From Cordilura impudica (lineage: Eukaryota > Arthropoda > Insecta > Diptera > Scathophagidae), in NCBI GenBank assembly GCA_963682025.1, contig OY821517.1, positions 107,560,972-107,624,971 of the forward strand: a DNA stretch of 64,000 nucleotides. Direction: 5' to 3'. The notes below the pieces were generated by a model. It worked only from the letters and a program-made list of their open reading frames with translations, did not search any database and was not told the origin of the DNA. Shown in pieces: positions 1 to 11,389 of this stretch; positions within the stretch are counted from its first letter, which is position 1; each line of letters starts with the position of its first letter. Made by a program: the position numbers and the translations under genes.

Positions 1-1290
1 TCTAAAACCAAATTGGTATTCAGGAATGATATTAAATTTTTCCAGAACTGGTAATAATCTTTTCAATAATATTCGTTCAAATATTTTGTAGAATACAACC
101 AGTAAACTGATTCGTCTATAGGATGTAACAATATTTTCTGGTTTGTTTGGTTTATTTACCATTACAATCTCTGCGCATTTCCATTGCGAGGGAAAGTAAT
201 TTAATCTCAATATCGAGTTGTACAACAATGTGAGAAATAGTATGCCCCTCTTAGGCAGGTATTTAACTACTTTTCCATCTATGCTATCATAACCAGGTGA
301 TTTTTTGCAATTAAGTTTATTTATTTCTTCTTTTACTTCAGGAAGAGAAATATGTTTTATGGGCCAATCCATTGGACATGGACTATCTAAGTACTCGAGA
401 ATTTCTGCAACATTATTGTTATAATTGGTATAGGGCTGGAATGTCGTTTGAAGATGAAAAGCAAATGCATCAGCCTTAGATTTGTTTGTTTTACACCATA
501 CATCGTTAACATCTTTTATAGGTACATTTCTCTTTGTAGGTCTTTTTATATGCCTTGTTGCCTTCCATAAGCTGAACTCATCGCTTCTATTATTGCCCGG
601 ATTTAGATTTCTAAGAAAGTTTTGTAGCATCTCATTTTTCATAATATGGAGTGTTATTTTAAGATCTTTAGCAGCTTTATTAAAGATACGCTTGTCATTT
701 GGATTTCTACTATTTTGCCAAACTTTTCTTAGTCTTCTTTTATTTCTGATCATTTGTCTAATTTCAGAAGATATAAAAATTTGGTTTTGTGTACATTGTA
801 ATGTTTTATTTGGAGTTGATAGAAAACCGGCTTCGTGAATTAAATGATTGAATGTTTCAACAGCATCATCTAAATCTGTTGGTGCAGTTATATCAATATT
901 TAAGTTCACATTTCTTTCAATCCAACTTTCAAAAGATTTAATATCCATTTTGGCAGTAATAATTTTGTGTTGTTGTGATTTTGACTGTAAAAATGTGTTG
1001 AAACAAGTTATAAGGGGTGTGTGGTCCGATATTAAATCATCAACATCAGTTATATTTAACAATTGACTAGAAATTCCAGAGTAAACTGCAAAATCTAGCA
1101 GATCTGGTATTTTTCTTGGATCCGTTGGCCAGTATGTTGGGTTGCCTGTTGACAGCACTGAGTAATGATTATTTACTATGCACTTGTAGAGCTCGCTTCC
1201 CTTGGGATTAACTAATCTAGATCCCCACCAAGGATGTTTAGCATTGAAGTCTCCCGCAGTGAAAAATCTTGAGCCCAATCTATTGAAAAA
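1..1290 (-). mobile_element. Jockey-like LINE fragment (ORF2, endonuclease C-terminal half to RT start)
   Basis: This stretch aligns base for base with 22608-23897 at a constant offset of 22,607, with roughly fifteen substitutions by eye and no indels. On the minus strand it encodes part of LINE ORF2: the rest of the apurinic-type endonuclease (GDFNAKHPWW, later SDHTPL) and the first RT block up to QFGFR. No stop was seen in the part read, so it may be an open fragment. The RT end is cut by the window edge. The other edge ends abruptly at six A residues, where the family B terminus begins at 1291. Open frames on the plus strand here are antisense shadows. Confidence 0.9.
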
Positions 1291-1360
1291 ACAAGTAAGA
1301 GTGTTAAATTCGGCTATGCCGAATCTTTGATACCCTCCACCTGGGTTTTACGTTTACATT
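1291..1360 (+). mobile_element. 5' terminus of a Helentron-like family B element
   Basis: It starts CAAGTAAGAG, followed by a hairpin ATTCGGC-TAT-GCCGAAT and then GATACCCTCCACC. The intact LINE copy at 23897 reads six A then TT at this point, so the element entered the LINE directly after the A run. The 3' end of this copy was not found nearby, so it is truncated or rearranged. Assignment to a rolling-circle (Helentron/DINE-like) type is inference from the end structure. Confidence 0.6.
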
Positions 1361-2283
1361 AATATCTGGAAATATTTGAATATGTAAACACTTTGATAAA
1401 CCTATTACTGAATTATTACAACAAATGCTCTGAATTTTCAGCATTTTATAGAGGTGTCTACATATTTTAGGTCATAAATTGGCACAATGACTCCCGATTT
1501 ATCCCATTTTAAATACTAACCTGATCCAGATAATTACAAACAATATTAAGTTTAACCAGGTAAATGGTTTATTTTGTAATTTTCTTTTTAATTTAAATTT
1601 TTTAATATAAAGGTGCATTTTATTTTTTACAATCCTTTTCAATTTTCCAAACCTATTAGTATAGGGCACATTTGTGAGTCCGCATAGATCAACTTTCAAC
1701 TCTTACTTCTTTTTATTGTATTAAATCTATCTTTGTGTCTTTAAATTAATTAAGATAATTAAGATGAAAATATTTAACAAACTGTTTTTTTAGTTAATAT
1801 CTGAACATTTTACTGATACAAGGCAAAACTAAAACTGCCAAAAAATTCAGTCAAAACTATTTTGAATGTATTTGTTAAATATCGCATAATTTTTTTCAAT
1901 TTTAAACTTTAAAGTCTTTTTAAGTCTGGTAATAATTCTATAATATGAAGGAAGTAAATATGTGGATTCTTTAATAACAATGACAAGTATAAAACACTGT
2001 TTTGTGCATAACATTAAAATATTATAAATTTGAACATAATTAATTTTAGAAACATAATTAATTTTAGAAAAATGTTCGATTCGTTTTTCGATGATGCTGA
2101 AAACACATTAAAGAAATACAGAACATAAAGATTTTGCTTCAGTTAGTTGGATGGCTGGAGCAGGTCAAAGGTGACGACTATAAATGCAAATGCAAGGCTT
2201 TTGAAAATATATTAAAATGCGATAAATCAGATTTAAGTATATGTACATGTCATGCTTATAACCACTGTTATAAAAAATCTTTT
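1361..2283. other. AT-rich gene-less stretch
   Basis: No recognisable coding sequence on either strand. A 66-codon minus-strand frame at 1499-1699 has low-complexity composition and no family resemblance. It probably contains decayed element sequence. Confidence 0.5.
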
Positions 2284-2291
2284 AAAACCAA

Positions 2292-3466
2292 CAGTATTGC
2301 CATAATTTGAAATTGTAAAGATGCTAAATTGCAAAAAAAGATGCTTAAACGTACTGGATGCTAAATTTTTTTTTTCAAATTTCATTACCTTTATACTGAA
2401 AAATTATATACTTATTAATAAATTCTTTGGTTTTTAAATCGAAAAATTAATATAAAACATATGTTTCGATTTATATTATTTAAATTTTAATTAAAATTTT
2501 TTGAATTTCATCTGAAATTTTTATTAACATCAAATTGAGTTTATTTTAAACTTAAATTAAATATTTTTTTAATTTTAGAGGGATTTTTTTTTATTTAAAA
2601 TATAACAGAAATTACATTATCAAAAGATACGATTATATTAGAATAATTGGTTTATGGAATCTAACATTTCTGTGATGTCTTCATCTTCAAGTTCTTCTTT
2701 GCTCTGATATTTTTCTGACGATCGACTCTTATCAACGACATCGCTCGGTATATTGTAAGTGTGACAGCACCGATTTTTCAATTTCAATCCTTCTTTTATA
2801 CGTATTACAGAACATAACAACTCGGATTTTATTCTGTTCGAAGTTTGCTTTTAACTAAAACCATTAAACTAAACAAACGTTCAACTTCGGCTTTTGAGAA
2901 AGACAAAACTAATATAGACAATACAAATATTGATAACTCCTAAAATGGATTTTCGCCAATAGAATTTTTCAATCCATAAAGAGGTTGTATTCAGTGTTGT
3001 ATCCCAGTTTTGTTCTGTGATATAACTCCATTGGATTTGAATTTTTTCTGTTTCAGATGATATAAATTTAAACTCTTCTAATATATTGGTTATCTGTTCT
3101 TTTACCCGTTTTAATGTGTTTTGTATTGAAAATTTTGGCATTTTTTTAATACAATAATATTTTTTGGCAATCGACTTTCAAATTCATTAAAAACTGTTGT
3201 TGGTGTTTACATTCTTCTATTTCAAAATGTTTTGTTATATTTGTTGAAAGAAACGAGCAGAGTGGTAAAAGGAGTAGTACACAAAATTACTGTACTACAC
3301 TTTGAGAAATAAAAACATATCAATACCATTAAAAGATGCTAAAAGCAACATTTTATTAATAAAAGATTCTAAGTTAGCATCTAGCATCTTTTGAGAAATT
3401 TTGGATGCTAAACGCCAAAAAAAAGTTGCTAAATCTAACAACTAAAAAGCTAAAACGGCAACACTG
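2292..3466 (-). mobile_element. hAT-family DNA transposon relic with 8-bp target duplication
   Basis: The ends are CAGTATTGCC (2292) and the reverse complement of CAGTGTTGCC (ending 3466). Both are flanked by the same octamer AAAACCAA (2284-2291 and 3467-3474), the 8-bp duplication typical of hAT. GATGCTAAA-type motifs recur just inside both ends (2314-2370 and 3333-3440) and look like subterminal transposase-binding repeats. The element is about 1.2 kb, far shorter than an autonomous hAT, and keeps only the C-terminal part of its transposase. Confidence 0.88.
2638..3141 (-). pseudogene. hAT transposase, C-terminal dimerisation domain, two frameshifts
   Basis: Reading the minus strand in three frame segments gives a hAT C-terminus. 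The first is a segment from MPKFSIQNTLKRV through WIEKFYW. A frame change near 2895 leads into SKAEVERLFSLMVLVKSKLR, the hAT dimerisation signature. A second frame change near 2845 leads into LLCSVIRIKEGLK and CCHTYNIPSDVV, the usual tail of the domain, then an acidic end finishing at 2638. The DDE catalytic core is absent. The domain normally mediates transposase multimerisation; this copy cannot make it because of the frameshifts and the lost N-terminus. Confidence 0.85.
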
Positions 3467-3527
3467 AAAACCAAGAACAAATATTCTGTTTGAGTTGTAA
3501 CATCTCATTTGCAAGCCATTTTAATTA

Positions 3528-4027
3528 AGCTGCGTTCACACTATGTGTTTTGCTTGTGTTTTTCTTATTGTTTTAGCACGTGCAATTTGTACACATAGTG
3601 TGAACCCTTTCAAAAACTGTTTATGTACAACACATTTGGCAAAACATATGTAAATTTTTCAATTAGAGCAGGTTATATTTTGGCATGACAACCATATTAA
3701 AATACAATACTGCTTGTGGCGAAAGAAAAACAGAGTAAATTATAAAGATAAATATTGAAAGAAAAATAAATTGTTTAATATTAATTAACAATTAAAAAAT
3801 ATAAAAAATATATTACTTTATTTTTAACAATAACTTTTTGTAAATTCACAAATTAAATCAGCTGTTGTTTACATTTAGAGGTTATGTCATACGGAAATAC
3901 ATATGTACGTTTGATCGCAAAATGATGAATTGTATATAAAACGCCAATTTTGACACATACGCCGAATTACGTATGGATCGTAAAACTGAATTTACATATG
4001 GAAAATACACATAGTGTAAACACAGCT
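3528..4027. mobile_element. 500-bp MITE with TTA target duplication
   Basis: Terminal inverted repeats begin AGCTGCGTTCACACTATGTG on the left; the right end is AGCTGTGTTTACACTATGTG in reverse, two mismatches in 20. TTA flanks both sides (3525-3527 and 4028-4030), which fits PIF/Harbinger-type integration. An extra inverted copy of the end motif lies inside at about 3590-3607. The minus-strand open frame overlapping the right end has no family resemblance. Confidence 0.75.
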
Positions 4028-4030
4028 TTA

Positions 4031-5072
4031 ATTGTGTAAATTTTAAATGCACATCTAACCATATCAAAAAGATGAATTAAACAGAATTGCAAAAATATTT
4101 TTTTTATAATATCTGTATGTTTTTTATATTATTCTTATGTAATTCTCATGATATTTTTATCTTATTTTTTATATTTACATAATTGAAATTGAAAATGAAC
4201 AAATTAAAAATAAATTTAAAAAAAAGTAGTGTAGGGAAAAAAGGGAATTTTTTTCATAAGCGTAGAGATTTCTGAAAAAATCTCCTGGCATCACTAGTAC
4301 CTGTTAAAAAAAAATGTAAAAATTCACAACACAACGCGACATAGACTTGCTTTGTTCAAAAGCTTCCATAAGACTGAATGAAATTGTTGCTTACTTTACT
4401 CTTTGGTGAGTATTTTCATTTTTGTTCGGCTGTATACATATAAGAAGCCAATTTGAGTTCGGTTTACTCGTGCTGCTATGCATATGTTTGTGTGTTAACA
4501 AAAATATACGATATCCCAGTCATCATTTCGAAGATTGTTTTAACAAAAATTACCTTACTGTGTCTTCTTCGAGCACTTTTGATGATTACAAACTGCTTAA
4601 TCACATGCGCTATTAGAAAAAGACTAGATAATGATTTTTGCTTTCTCTTAGAAAGTGATTTATAGAAAAATTACATTAAATAAGACTCAAAAATGAGTCG
4701 AAACTGATTAGAAAAGCGGATAAAAAGCACTCTCAAGAAGATTCGCGGGTAAGGTAATATTTAATCCCAACAAAAGAATATTTTGTGATCAGCAAAAGGG
4801 CGCATTTATAACTGTTTTAATAGCACATATGAGTCAAAAAGACTCTACATGATCATTTATTGCATAAAATGTTTACTGGGATTTTATTCACTATCTGTAG
4901 AAACAGGTTTTTTAAGTAAAACAAATCTGCATACAATTTCAATTCTATTTCGTTCACAATGATACGATCACTTTGTTTACTAGCTACTAGTAAAATAAGA
5001 AAATAGTATTATAATACAGCGTACTGATGAATTGCACTTCTCAATTAGTTTATTTTTAATGTGCCATAAGAA
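4031..5072. other. Gene-less stretch
   Basis: Low-complexity, AT-rich DNA with short open frames on the plus strand at 4422-4665 in two overlapping frames. Neither resembles a known protein. No terminal repeats or RNA gene recognised. Confidence 0.45.
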
Positions 5073-5073
5073 G

Positions 5074-5345
5074 TTCGGTTTGTGCTAAGAAAAGCATGAA
5101 TATATGTTTCCCAGGGCGAAGCTTCATCATTGCACTATGATTGAGTTGAGCTCCGCGACTATTCATAATGTGAATAGCTCGTGTCAAAAATTTTTGGTAG
5201 TTGGGAATGGTGTTTGTGTTAAGAGAAGCATAAACGCATGTTTCCCAGGGCAAGGCTCGATCATTGCACATTGATTGAGCTGAGCTCCGCGGTTATTCTT
5301 AATGTGGATAACTGTTGAAACAAAATTTTGGGAATGGCGTTTGCC
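5074..5345. repeat. Two-copy tandem repeat, about 142 bp per unit
   Basis: The unit around 5074 (AAGCATGAATATATGTTTCC, then GCTCCGCG) is repeated from about 5217 with moderate divergence. The minus-strand open frame spanning it carries no recognisable domain. Confidence 0.65.
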
Positions 5346-5569
5346 TCCGTCCCGACATTAAATAACAAAGTTTAAAAATTTATTGTAATTAACATCTGAC
5401 AAAAAATAGTATTTTTCTAAACAATTTTTGTTACAGGGTAAATAAATATTTTATGGCTTACCTATCTACTACTTTTGAAAGCAAGTATGCAGGGTTTATA
5501 CATGTACTAAAAATACAACTCTTAAAACCATACTATTTTTTCAACTCTAAAAATTTCAGAATTTTGTAA

Positions 5570-6384
5570 AAATAAAATAAAATACCGATTTATTTTAATA
5601 TGCGCTTATTATGAATATACATTTACAGAATATATGAATATTATTTATAGTATTTTGATATTGGCAACAGTAGTATGTATCAATTTGTAACATTTTGTGA
5701 TGTTATAAAAATCGCAGAATATTGATATTGATTTTATATAGTTTCTTTTATTAATTAATTAACTTAAATATTACACCAAAAAATATTGATATTGATGAAT
5801 TTTTATATTATTAACACAACGACCACAAAAACAACATGCACAGCTATGACAAAATGCAAAATTTAGGAAAACAATATAGGAAAACGTCATATTTTTTTTT
5901 ACCTTTTCAGTGATTTCTCGGAACCTATGAAACCTATTGTCATGATTTAAAAACAGGAACCTTCTCAAGATGTTAGTGAATCATTATCACTAAAAACGAG
6001 CGTCCTATCTGCCCTATTGAGGGCGTTATCACAAGAACATATATTCAAATCATATTTTCTCATGACTTTTTAATTCTTCGCTCAATTCTCGGGACCAGAT
6101 TAACCGATTTGGACGATTTTAAATAGCAAACTTCTCAGGATGTTAGTGAATCATTTTTTATACCAAGGAGCACCCTAGCTATCCGATTGAAGCCGTCATC
6201 GTGATTTCCACAGACGGACAGACGGACAGACGGACAGCCGGACAGACGGACAGACGGACAGACGGACATCGCTATATCAACTTCGCTTGTTATAAGGATC
6301 ACAAATATATATATTTTATGGGGTCCAGAATTTTTTTTCTAATTATTACAAACGGAATGACAAACTTATATATACCCTCTGCAC
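5570..6384 (+). mobile_element. Helentron-like family B copy, 3' end lost in gap
   Basis: It is homologous to 27115-28195 over its length: the CCGATTTATT block near 5584, the tandem GGACAGAC run at 6212-6268, the block GCTATATCAACTTCGCTTGT, and the terminal ATATACCCT stretch. The 3' end runs into the run of N at 6385. It carries no convincing coding sequence. Confidence 0.7.
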
Positions 6385-6584
6385 NNNNNNNNNNNNNNNN
6401 NNNNNNNNNNNNNNNNNNNNNNNNNNNNNNNNNNNNNNNNNNNNNNNNNNNNNNNNNNNNNNNNNNNNNNNNNNNNNNNNNNNNNNNNNNNNNNNNNNNN
6501 NNNNNNNNNNNNNNNNNNNNNNNNNNNNNNNNNNNNNNNNNNNNNNNNNNNNNNNNNNNNNNNNNNNNNNNNNNNNNNNNNNNN
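6385..6584. other. Assembly gap, 200 N
   Basis: A run of exactly 200 N marks a gap of fixed placeholder size. Open frames that cross it are meaningless. The join between family B and the downstream sequence is therefore unverified. Confidence 0.99.
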
Positions 6585-6784
6585 CTGTGTATTTGTATTT
6601 TGCTGATGTACGGTTTTGTTTCGTACCTTAGATTAGACAAATCTATTTCGACGTCAGTTGGTCTTTTTCTTTTATTTTGTATCAAAATAATTTCATCATC
6701 TATAGATGAATTCGAGTTATTTGCATTTTCAAATTCCATTGACTTATTATTATCATCTTGAAATTGAATTGAATTATAAAACAA
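6585..6784 (-). CDS. Partial hypothetical ORF running into the gap
   Basis: On the minus strand an ATG at 6784 opens 66 codons that run into the N block. The protein is Asn/Asp rich, then basic (QNKRKRPTDVEIDLSNL), then YETKPYISKIQIH. The basic stretch followed by a proline and aromatic segment recalls the N-terminus of jockey-type ORF1 proteins, but that is only a resemblance. It could equally be chance. Confidence 0.25.
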
Positions 6785-7038
6785 TTCAATTCAATTCATT
6801 CAATTTATTTCATTGCTCGCAATATTGTAGTTAGGAATACAATAATTTTGATATATAAATGTTAAGAGTTTAGCCAGTTTTGACTTTTCAACTTAAATAT
6901 ATAATTTATATGAGGTATTGTAATTTTCTTAAATATTATTTTATAATATAAGTTAATTATAAGTTAATTAGAAAAAAAAAATGGATTTAAAAAACTTACA
7001 ATTTAAAAGCGGGAGAGTTAATAGTTAAATGTATTCAA

Positions 7039-7670
7039 TTAAGGACAAAAAGCATTAATGTGTTCATAAGCAGAAATTTCACATCTATTAAAAAATTTTT
7101 CAGTTATAAAATTTATTTTGTCCTTACCCATTTGGATATTTCAAAGTGAGTGAAGACGTACAGTTGAATAGTGAAATGGTAGATTAAAAATAATTTTCAA
7201 AAGCTTATTTTGGCATACTTGTAGACGTTTTAAGTGACAATCAGAAGTATTGCACCATGCAGGAGCAGCATAGAATAATATTACATGAAATACTACCTGT
7301 AAAATTAAGAGCTTATTTTCAGTATTGAGATGGTATTATAAATGGGTATTGTATTTTTGAAGTGATATTGACCTTGTTTACTATGTAACTGATATGCTCG
7401 TTAAATAACAGTTTTCTATCTAGGATTACACCTAGATATTTTACCTTTGTCTCCCAAGGGACATCGACTCCATCGACTTTGATGTTGTATTGTGACAGAA
7501 AGCATTCTTTTCTTTTCTTGTAAAAAAAATTGACTGGGTTTTAGTAGGATTACAAAACAAAGCATCTTGATTTTCATTAAAAACTTTCTTTTGAGGAACT
7601 TCATCTTGACAACATATTTAACCGGATGTGCTAGGATTGGCCGCAGGACCATTGCATTCCAAAGAAGGAG
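7039..7670 (-). pseudogene. Jockey-like LINE, RT C-terminal region
   Basis: Minus-strand translation with frame changes gives NPTKTQSIFFTRKRKECF, then VKYLGVILDRKLLFNEHI, then VILFYAAPAWCNTSDCHLKR with LQVCQNKLLKIIFNLP. This is the standard end of jockey-clade ORF2 after the catalytic domain. It ends at a stop at 7039-7041. The catalytic YADD block is absent. The open frame at 7416-7652 is a mis-framed part of it. Confidence 0.8.
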
Positions 7671-7814
7671 CCAAATTGAATTAATATTTTTCTAACATTA
7701 CATTTTTTTTTTATAAATTAAACAAAAAAATATTTTTGTTAATATTTTATTATTTCTTTTTATTATTTTTTATTTTATTGCTTTAGAGGCATATTGAAAA
7801 AATGATTAAATTAT

Positions 7815-9175
7815 TCTTCTTCTTTTCCTAGGCTTCTTCCAGAAATCATATCAATAGGATATGGAACACATTCAATTATATCAGCTCCATGAAACAGTAT
7901 CTTATGTACTGAGCTAGTCATGTAGAACAATGGATATTCATTTACAAATAAGGCATACTCAAAAATTGCAAATATTTACCGCATATCCAGAGAGCATAGA
8001 GCGTAAAATTAAACCTAGTATTTTAATTAGATTTACATTTACACTAATTATTTGAGCAGACAATTCTTGTTGTTCAAAAAAACTTCGAGCTGTATTGCTA
8101 CTATTCCTGTTGCCGGAACCTTGCATTGAGATATCAACCAATAAAGCCATTTGAGATATAAACCCTCAATCTGTCTTTGATCTCTACGCTCTTGTCATGC
8201 CGCGGACTTGCCTCTTTTTGATCGGTAGTCGATATCCTACATGCAACGTACACTCAAGCAACATACACTCGTTTCTCGGTAAGCTCGTAAACAGATCTAG
8301 GGGCAAACAAATATTCATCTACCTTATTGTGCTCAGAAGTGGTTAATCTATGCCGATGCATTGAGTGTCCTGAACTCCCACCGCATTCCCATTTATAATA
8401 GACAGCTGGATATTCACATTGGTCTTCATTAACAGATATTTGGCTAAATGCCTCCGAGTGGGCTTCAACAGCTTTTTCAATTATGTGAACCAGAAGTTCT
8501 TGTAGAGGAACATCAGCATAACATTTTCCAGTTCTTTTCGCATACAGATAACACTTCTGTTTGGCGAATTGCAAAACATCCTTCAGATATTACAACTTCG
8601 AGCTTTTGCACAAGCTTCTATAAGATTCTATAAGTTTTGGTAAGCCCTCCATCTATATACAGAGCCAAAGCTTCCTCTGGCATATATTTGGTAGGGACCT
8701 GTCGATCTAATTCAAGATTTTTTAAATTTTTTTAGACGCATCGGAACCACCGCCTACCATTGAAACAACCTCCGGTACACTCTATTTTCCAGCTTTATAT
8801 AGGCTCGCGGGAGTCTCTATCATGAGGTCATTGCATTTGTTGCCTAGTTGACTAGTTCCGAAACTTTGATGGTCTTTTCTTCCTGCTCCTTGTTGAGTAT
8901 TTTCACATACAAGAATTACGTCTTCCTATGGTATATCTTTTCACACCCCCTTTGGCAAAATGTTGTCAGTTCTTTAATAATTATATTGTACTCCTCCTCA
9001 ATGCAGTTGGATTTCTCAATAACATTTGAAAAAACAAACACCTCCAGTGCTGAAAATTTTTTAACGCGTCTTTTTCACCGTGCCGTATTGCAGACCGACA
9101 TGGTGCCTAAAAATAACAATATTGTGAGCAAAAGTAACTTAAAGCAGCAGATGTTGGGCATTTCACAAAGCTAAT
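7815..9175 (-). pseudogene. Decayed gene of an unclassified repetitive arthropod family
   Basis: Pieces in several minus-strand frames match a repetitive protein family I recognise by its conserved blocks but cannot name. Near 8690 is LDRQVPTKYMPEEALALYID. Near 8300 is a region ending in YRL. At 7959-8155 is MALLVDISMQGSGNRNSSNT followed by ARSFF. At 7815-7955 is YPLFYMTSSVHKILFHGADI, then a PI-M-S-GRSLGKEE segment. Many stops and shifts interrupt it. A second fragment lies at 12690-13135 in the same orientation. Repetition and decay suggest it belongs to a mobile element; its biochemical role is unknown to me. Confidence 0.6.
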
Positions 9176-10025
9176 GAAACGTATTAACATTTAAAAAATA
9201 TATCTCTTCACCGGCCGACGCACAGTGGGTTGAATGATAGTCAAAGTGAGGATTAATTCGGATTTTTAGAAATTATTATTTGTGCTTTAAAAACTACCAT
9301 TTTGGAAAAACAAAATAATTTCTTAAAATTTTCTTAAACCTGTCAAGCGCATTTTTATTTCTCCGAAAAATTACATTCGTTCACATTTTTTTGATTCTAA
9401 AGAAATACATTAAGGAATCAAATTGTAAACTATAGTGTTCTTAACCCATTTTCGGCCGCTGGTCGATTTTTCGACCAGCAATTTTGAAGCGATGTAACTC
9501 AAACGTTAGATATGTTTTGTTTAAACCGTTGATGGATAAGACAATTTTGATCTTTTGTTAACGCATTGATTTTAGCTTTTCGTAAAAAAATAAAAGTTTG
9601 CAGATTTTCGTGAAAGGAAGAAGAAAGGACTTTTTTTGGACCAATTTCAAAATTCAGTAAAAAGTCTTAAAACTAAAATTACTTATTTTATTTTTGCATG
9701 TTGAGGAAGCGGAAAGACCAAATAACAATAATCAATTGATATCCGCAACAATATTGAAAGTTTTCTACTTCCCAGAAGAGCGTTATTTTTGGTGGTCGAA
9801 AAATCGACCACTGGCCAGAAGTCGTCAAGTAGATATTTAATTGAATTTGACATTTTGCTAGTAGGCTGTGAAAAATTCTGCGACTTTTTTTTATTTTCGC
9901 TGTTGCTTTGTGATATTTGTTATTTTTTTCTGCAGAGCAGACGTGTGTGTGGCAAATAAAAGTGAGATAATTGCATTTTGGTGTAGTTTTATATAAAGAA
10001 AATGTCTTTTCGAAAAGTGTAAACC

Positions 10026-10464
10026 ATGGTAGAAATCATGGCTGCTTTGAACGAGCCTTGTTCGGATGACGAGGAAGATCAAGCCATTATGAGTTCAAAA
10101 GATGTTGATGTCGTGTATATTCCACCTAAAGTAGACTATGTGACTGATGAAGAAGATATCGACGATAATCAAATTGCTCTAAATGATGGCAATGATGATT
10201 GTGCGAATGAAATTACCGGGGAAGTGGAGTTACAGTACGTTCGAGACAATGACTTAATACCTAATGATACTGAAGAGCCGAAACCATCAACATCGAAAGC
10301 CGCAAAAAGACGTGAAAGACCTAAAAAAGCTGTTAATCCATCCTTATTCAAAGGAAAGGCAGATTTTGAAGTTCCTGATTGGCAGAAACCTGGGGATTTT
10401 ACTTACACCAGAGCACCAATCAACGTGGAAGGTTTGAAAAAGGAAGAAATTTGCGCAAAAATTG
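10026..10464 (+). pseudogene. piggyBac transposase, exon 1
   Basis: Encodes the acidic N-terminus of a piggyBac transposase (MVEIMAALNEPCSDDEEDQA, then DEEDIDD, then PKPSTSKAAKRRERPKK), ending ...EEICAKIG. The frame continues to a stop six bases later, but GTAAGT at 10465 is a consensus splice donor. Splicing to 10939 joins KIG to GMSPYDIFSLYF, which is how piggyBac proteins continue. Upstream is the 5' UTR of the element (AT-rich, from 9445). The start ATG at 10026 could be replaced by the one at 10038; I keep the first. Confidence 0.85.
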
Positions 10465-10495
10465 GTAAGTGAACAATTTTTTTTAATATCATTTA

Positions 10496-10637
10496 GGCCC
10501 GGTTGTTCAATAGACAAACAAACCTCAGATTTCTAGCGAATAAATTTGTAAAATTTGTATTGAATTGGAAAGAATTTAAAAAATTTATTCGATAGATAGC
10601 TTATTCATGAGTTGTTTGACTATTGAGCAACCGGGCC
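10496..10637. mobile_element. 142-bp MITE, TTA duplication (first of pair)
   Basis: The left end GGCCCGGTTGTTCAATAG matches the inverted right end GGCCCGGTTGCTCAATAG, and the similarity extends to about 25 bp. TTA at 10493-10495 and 10638-10640. The end structure and trinucleotide duplication suggest a PIF/Harbinger-type non-autonomous element. It carries no coding capacity. Confidence 0.88.
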
Positions 10638-10640
10638 TTA

Positions 10641-10893
10641 AAGTGCGTTCAGACTACGCAAATATTTGACCAAATAAACGTAACCCCTAATTTTATGAAA
10701 GTTTTATTCAATCTTACATGATATATAAAAGACAAAATTAAGTTATGTTTTATTACATTAGTAATATTTAATATATTTAACTATATTCTATATCATATAT
10801 TGTATAACTTAATGAAAATTATACAAGGAAAATTATACATTATTTAGGGGTTACGTTTATTTGGTCAAATATTTGCGTAGTCTGAACGCACCT
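10641..10893. mobile_element. 253-bp MITE, TTA duplication (second of pair)
   Basis: Terminal inverted repeats of about 50 bp start AAGTGCGTTCAGACTACGCA; the right end differs at the second base. TTA at 10638-10640 and 10894-10896. The left TTA is the right-hand duplication of the neighbouring MITE, so the two elements share one junction trinucleotide. Confidence 0.9.
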
Positions 10894-10938
10894 TTAGTCG
10901 TTTTAGAGTCTTAATTTTTAGTTTTTGACTTTGTGTAG

Positions 10939-11389
10939 GTGGTATGTCACCGTATGACATATTTTCATTGTATTTTGATGGAGCATTGATCGAGAATATT
11001 ACTCACTTCACGAATTTATATGCCACTCAAAATAATGCAACCATTGATGTGACACCAAATGAAATGCGGCGCTTCATTGGTATATTGTACCTATCAGGGT
11101 ATCACACGCTGCCACACATCTATAATTATTGGTCAGTTCAGCAGGACATGGGAGTACCTATGGTGAAGCAAACGATGAGCCGAAATCGATTCAAAGTCAT
11201 AAAAAGATTTCTCCACCTCTCGGATAACAACAATCTGAACGTAGCAGATCGCTTTGCAAAAGTCCGACCGATTATTGATGCTCTCAATGAAAAATTTATG
11301 CAGTTCGGAGTTTTCAGCCACATCTTATCTATAGATGAACAGATGGTACCCTATTTTGGAAGACACTCGTGCAAGATGTTTATTTTGTA
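10939..11389 (+). pseudogene. piggyBac transposase, exon 2 (N-terminal catalytic part)
   Basis: The protein reads GMSPYDIFSLYF, YATQNNATIDVTPNEMRRFI, GILYLSGYHTLP, NRFKVIKRFLHL and LSIDEQMVPYFGRHSCKMFI, then a stop. SIDEQMVPYFGRH contains the first catalytic Asp of the piggyBac DDD triad. In relatives the text continues with a GKP block and a long RNase H-like core; here it stops within AT-rich DNA at 11390. The other two catalytic Asp residues are missing. Confidence 0.88.

Larger units (their letters stand above)
10465..10938 (+). other. piggyBac intron loaded with two MITEs
   Basis: The donor is GTAAGT, the acceptor is TTTGTGTAG, and the splice phase is preserved. Subtracting both MITEs and their TTA duplications (145 and 256 bp) from 474 bp leaves 73 bp, a typical fly short-intron length. 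So the intron predates the MITE insertions. Confidence 0.85.

Noticed and set aside
482..1066. Plus-strand open frames of 118 and 72 codons, repeated at 23089-23673
   Set aside because: They are antisense to the LINE ORF2 and are conserved only because the two LINE copies are nearly identical.
4422..4665. Two overlapping plus-strand ORFs
   Set aside because: Overlap each other in different frames and neither has a recognisable motif.
6201..6784. Long open frames on both strands across the N gap
   Set aside because: They are produced by reading through 200 N; only the 6585-6784 minus-strand part has real sequence.
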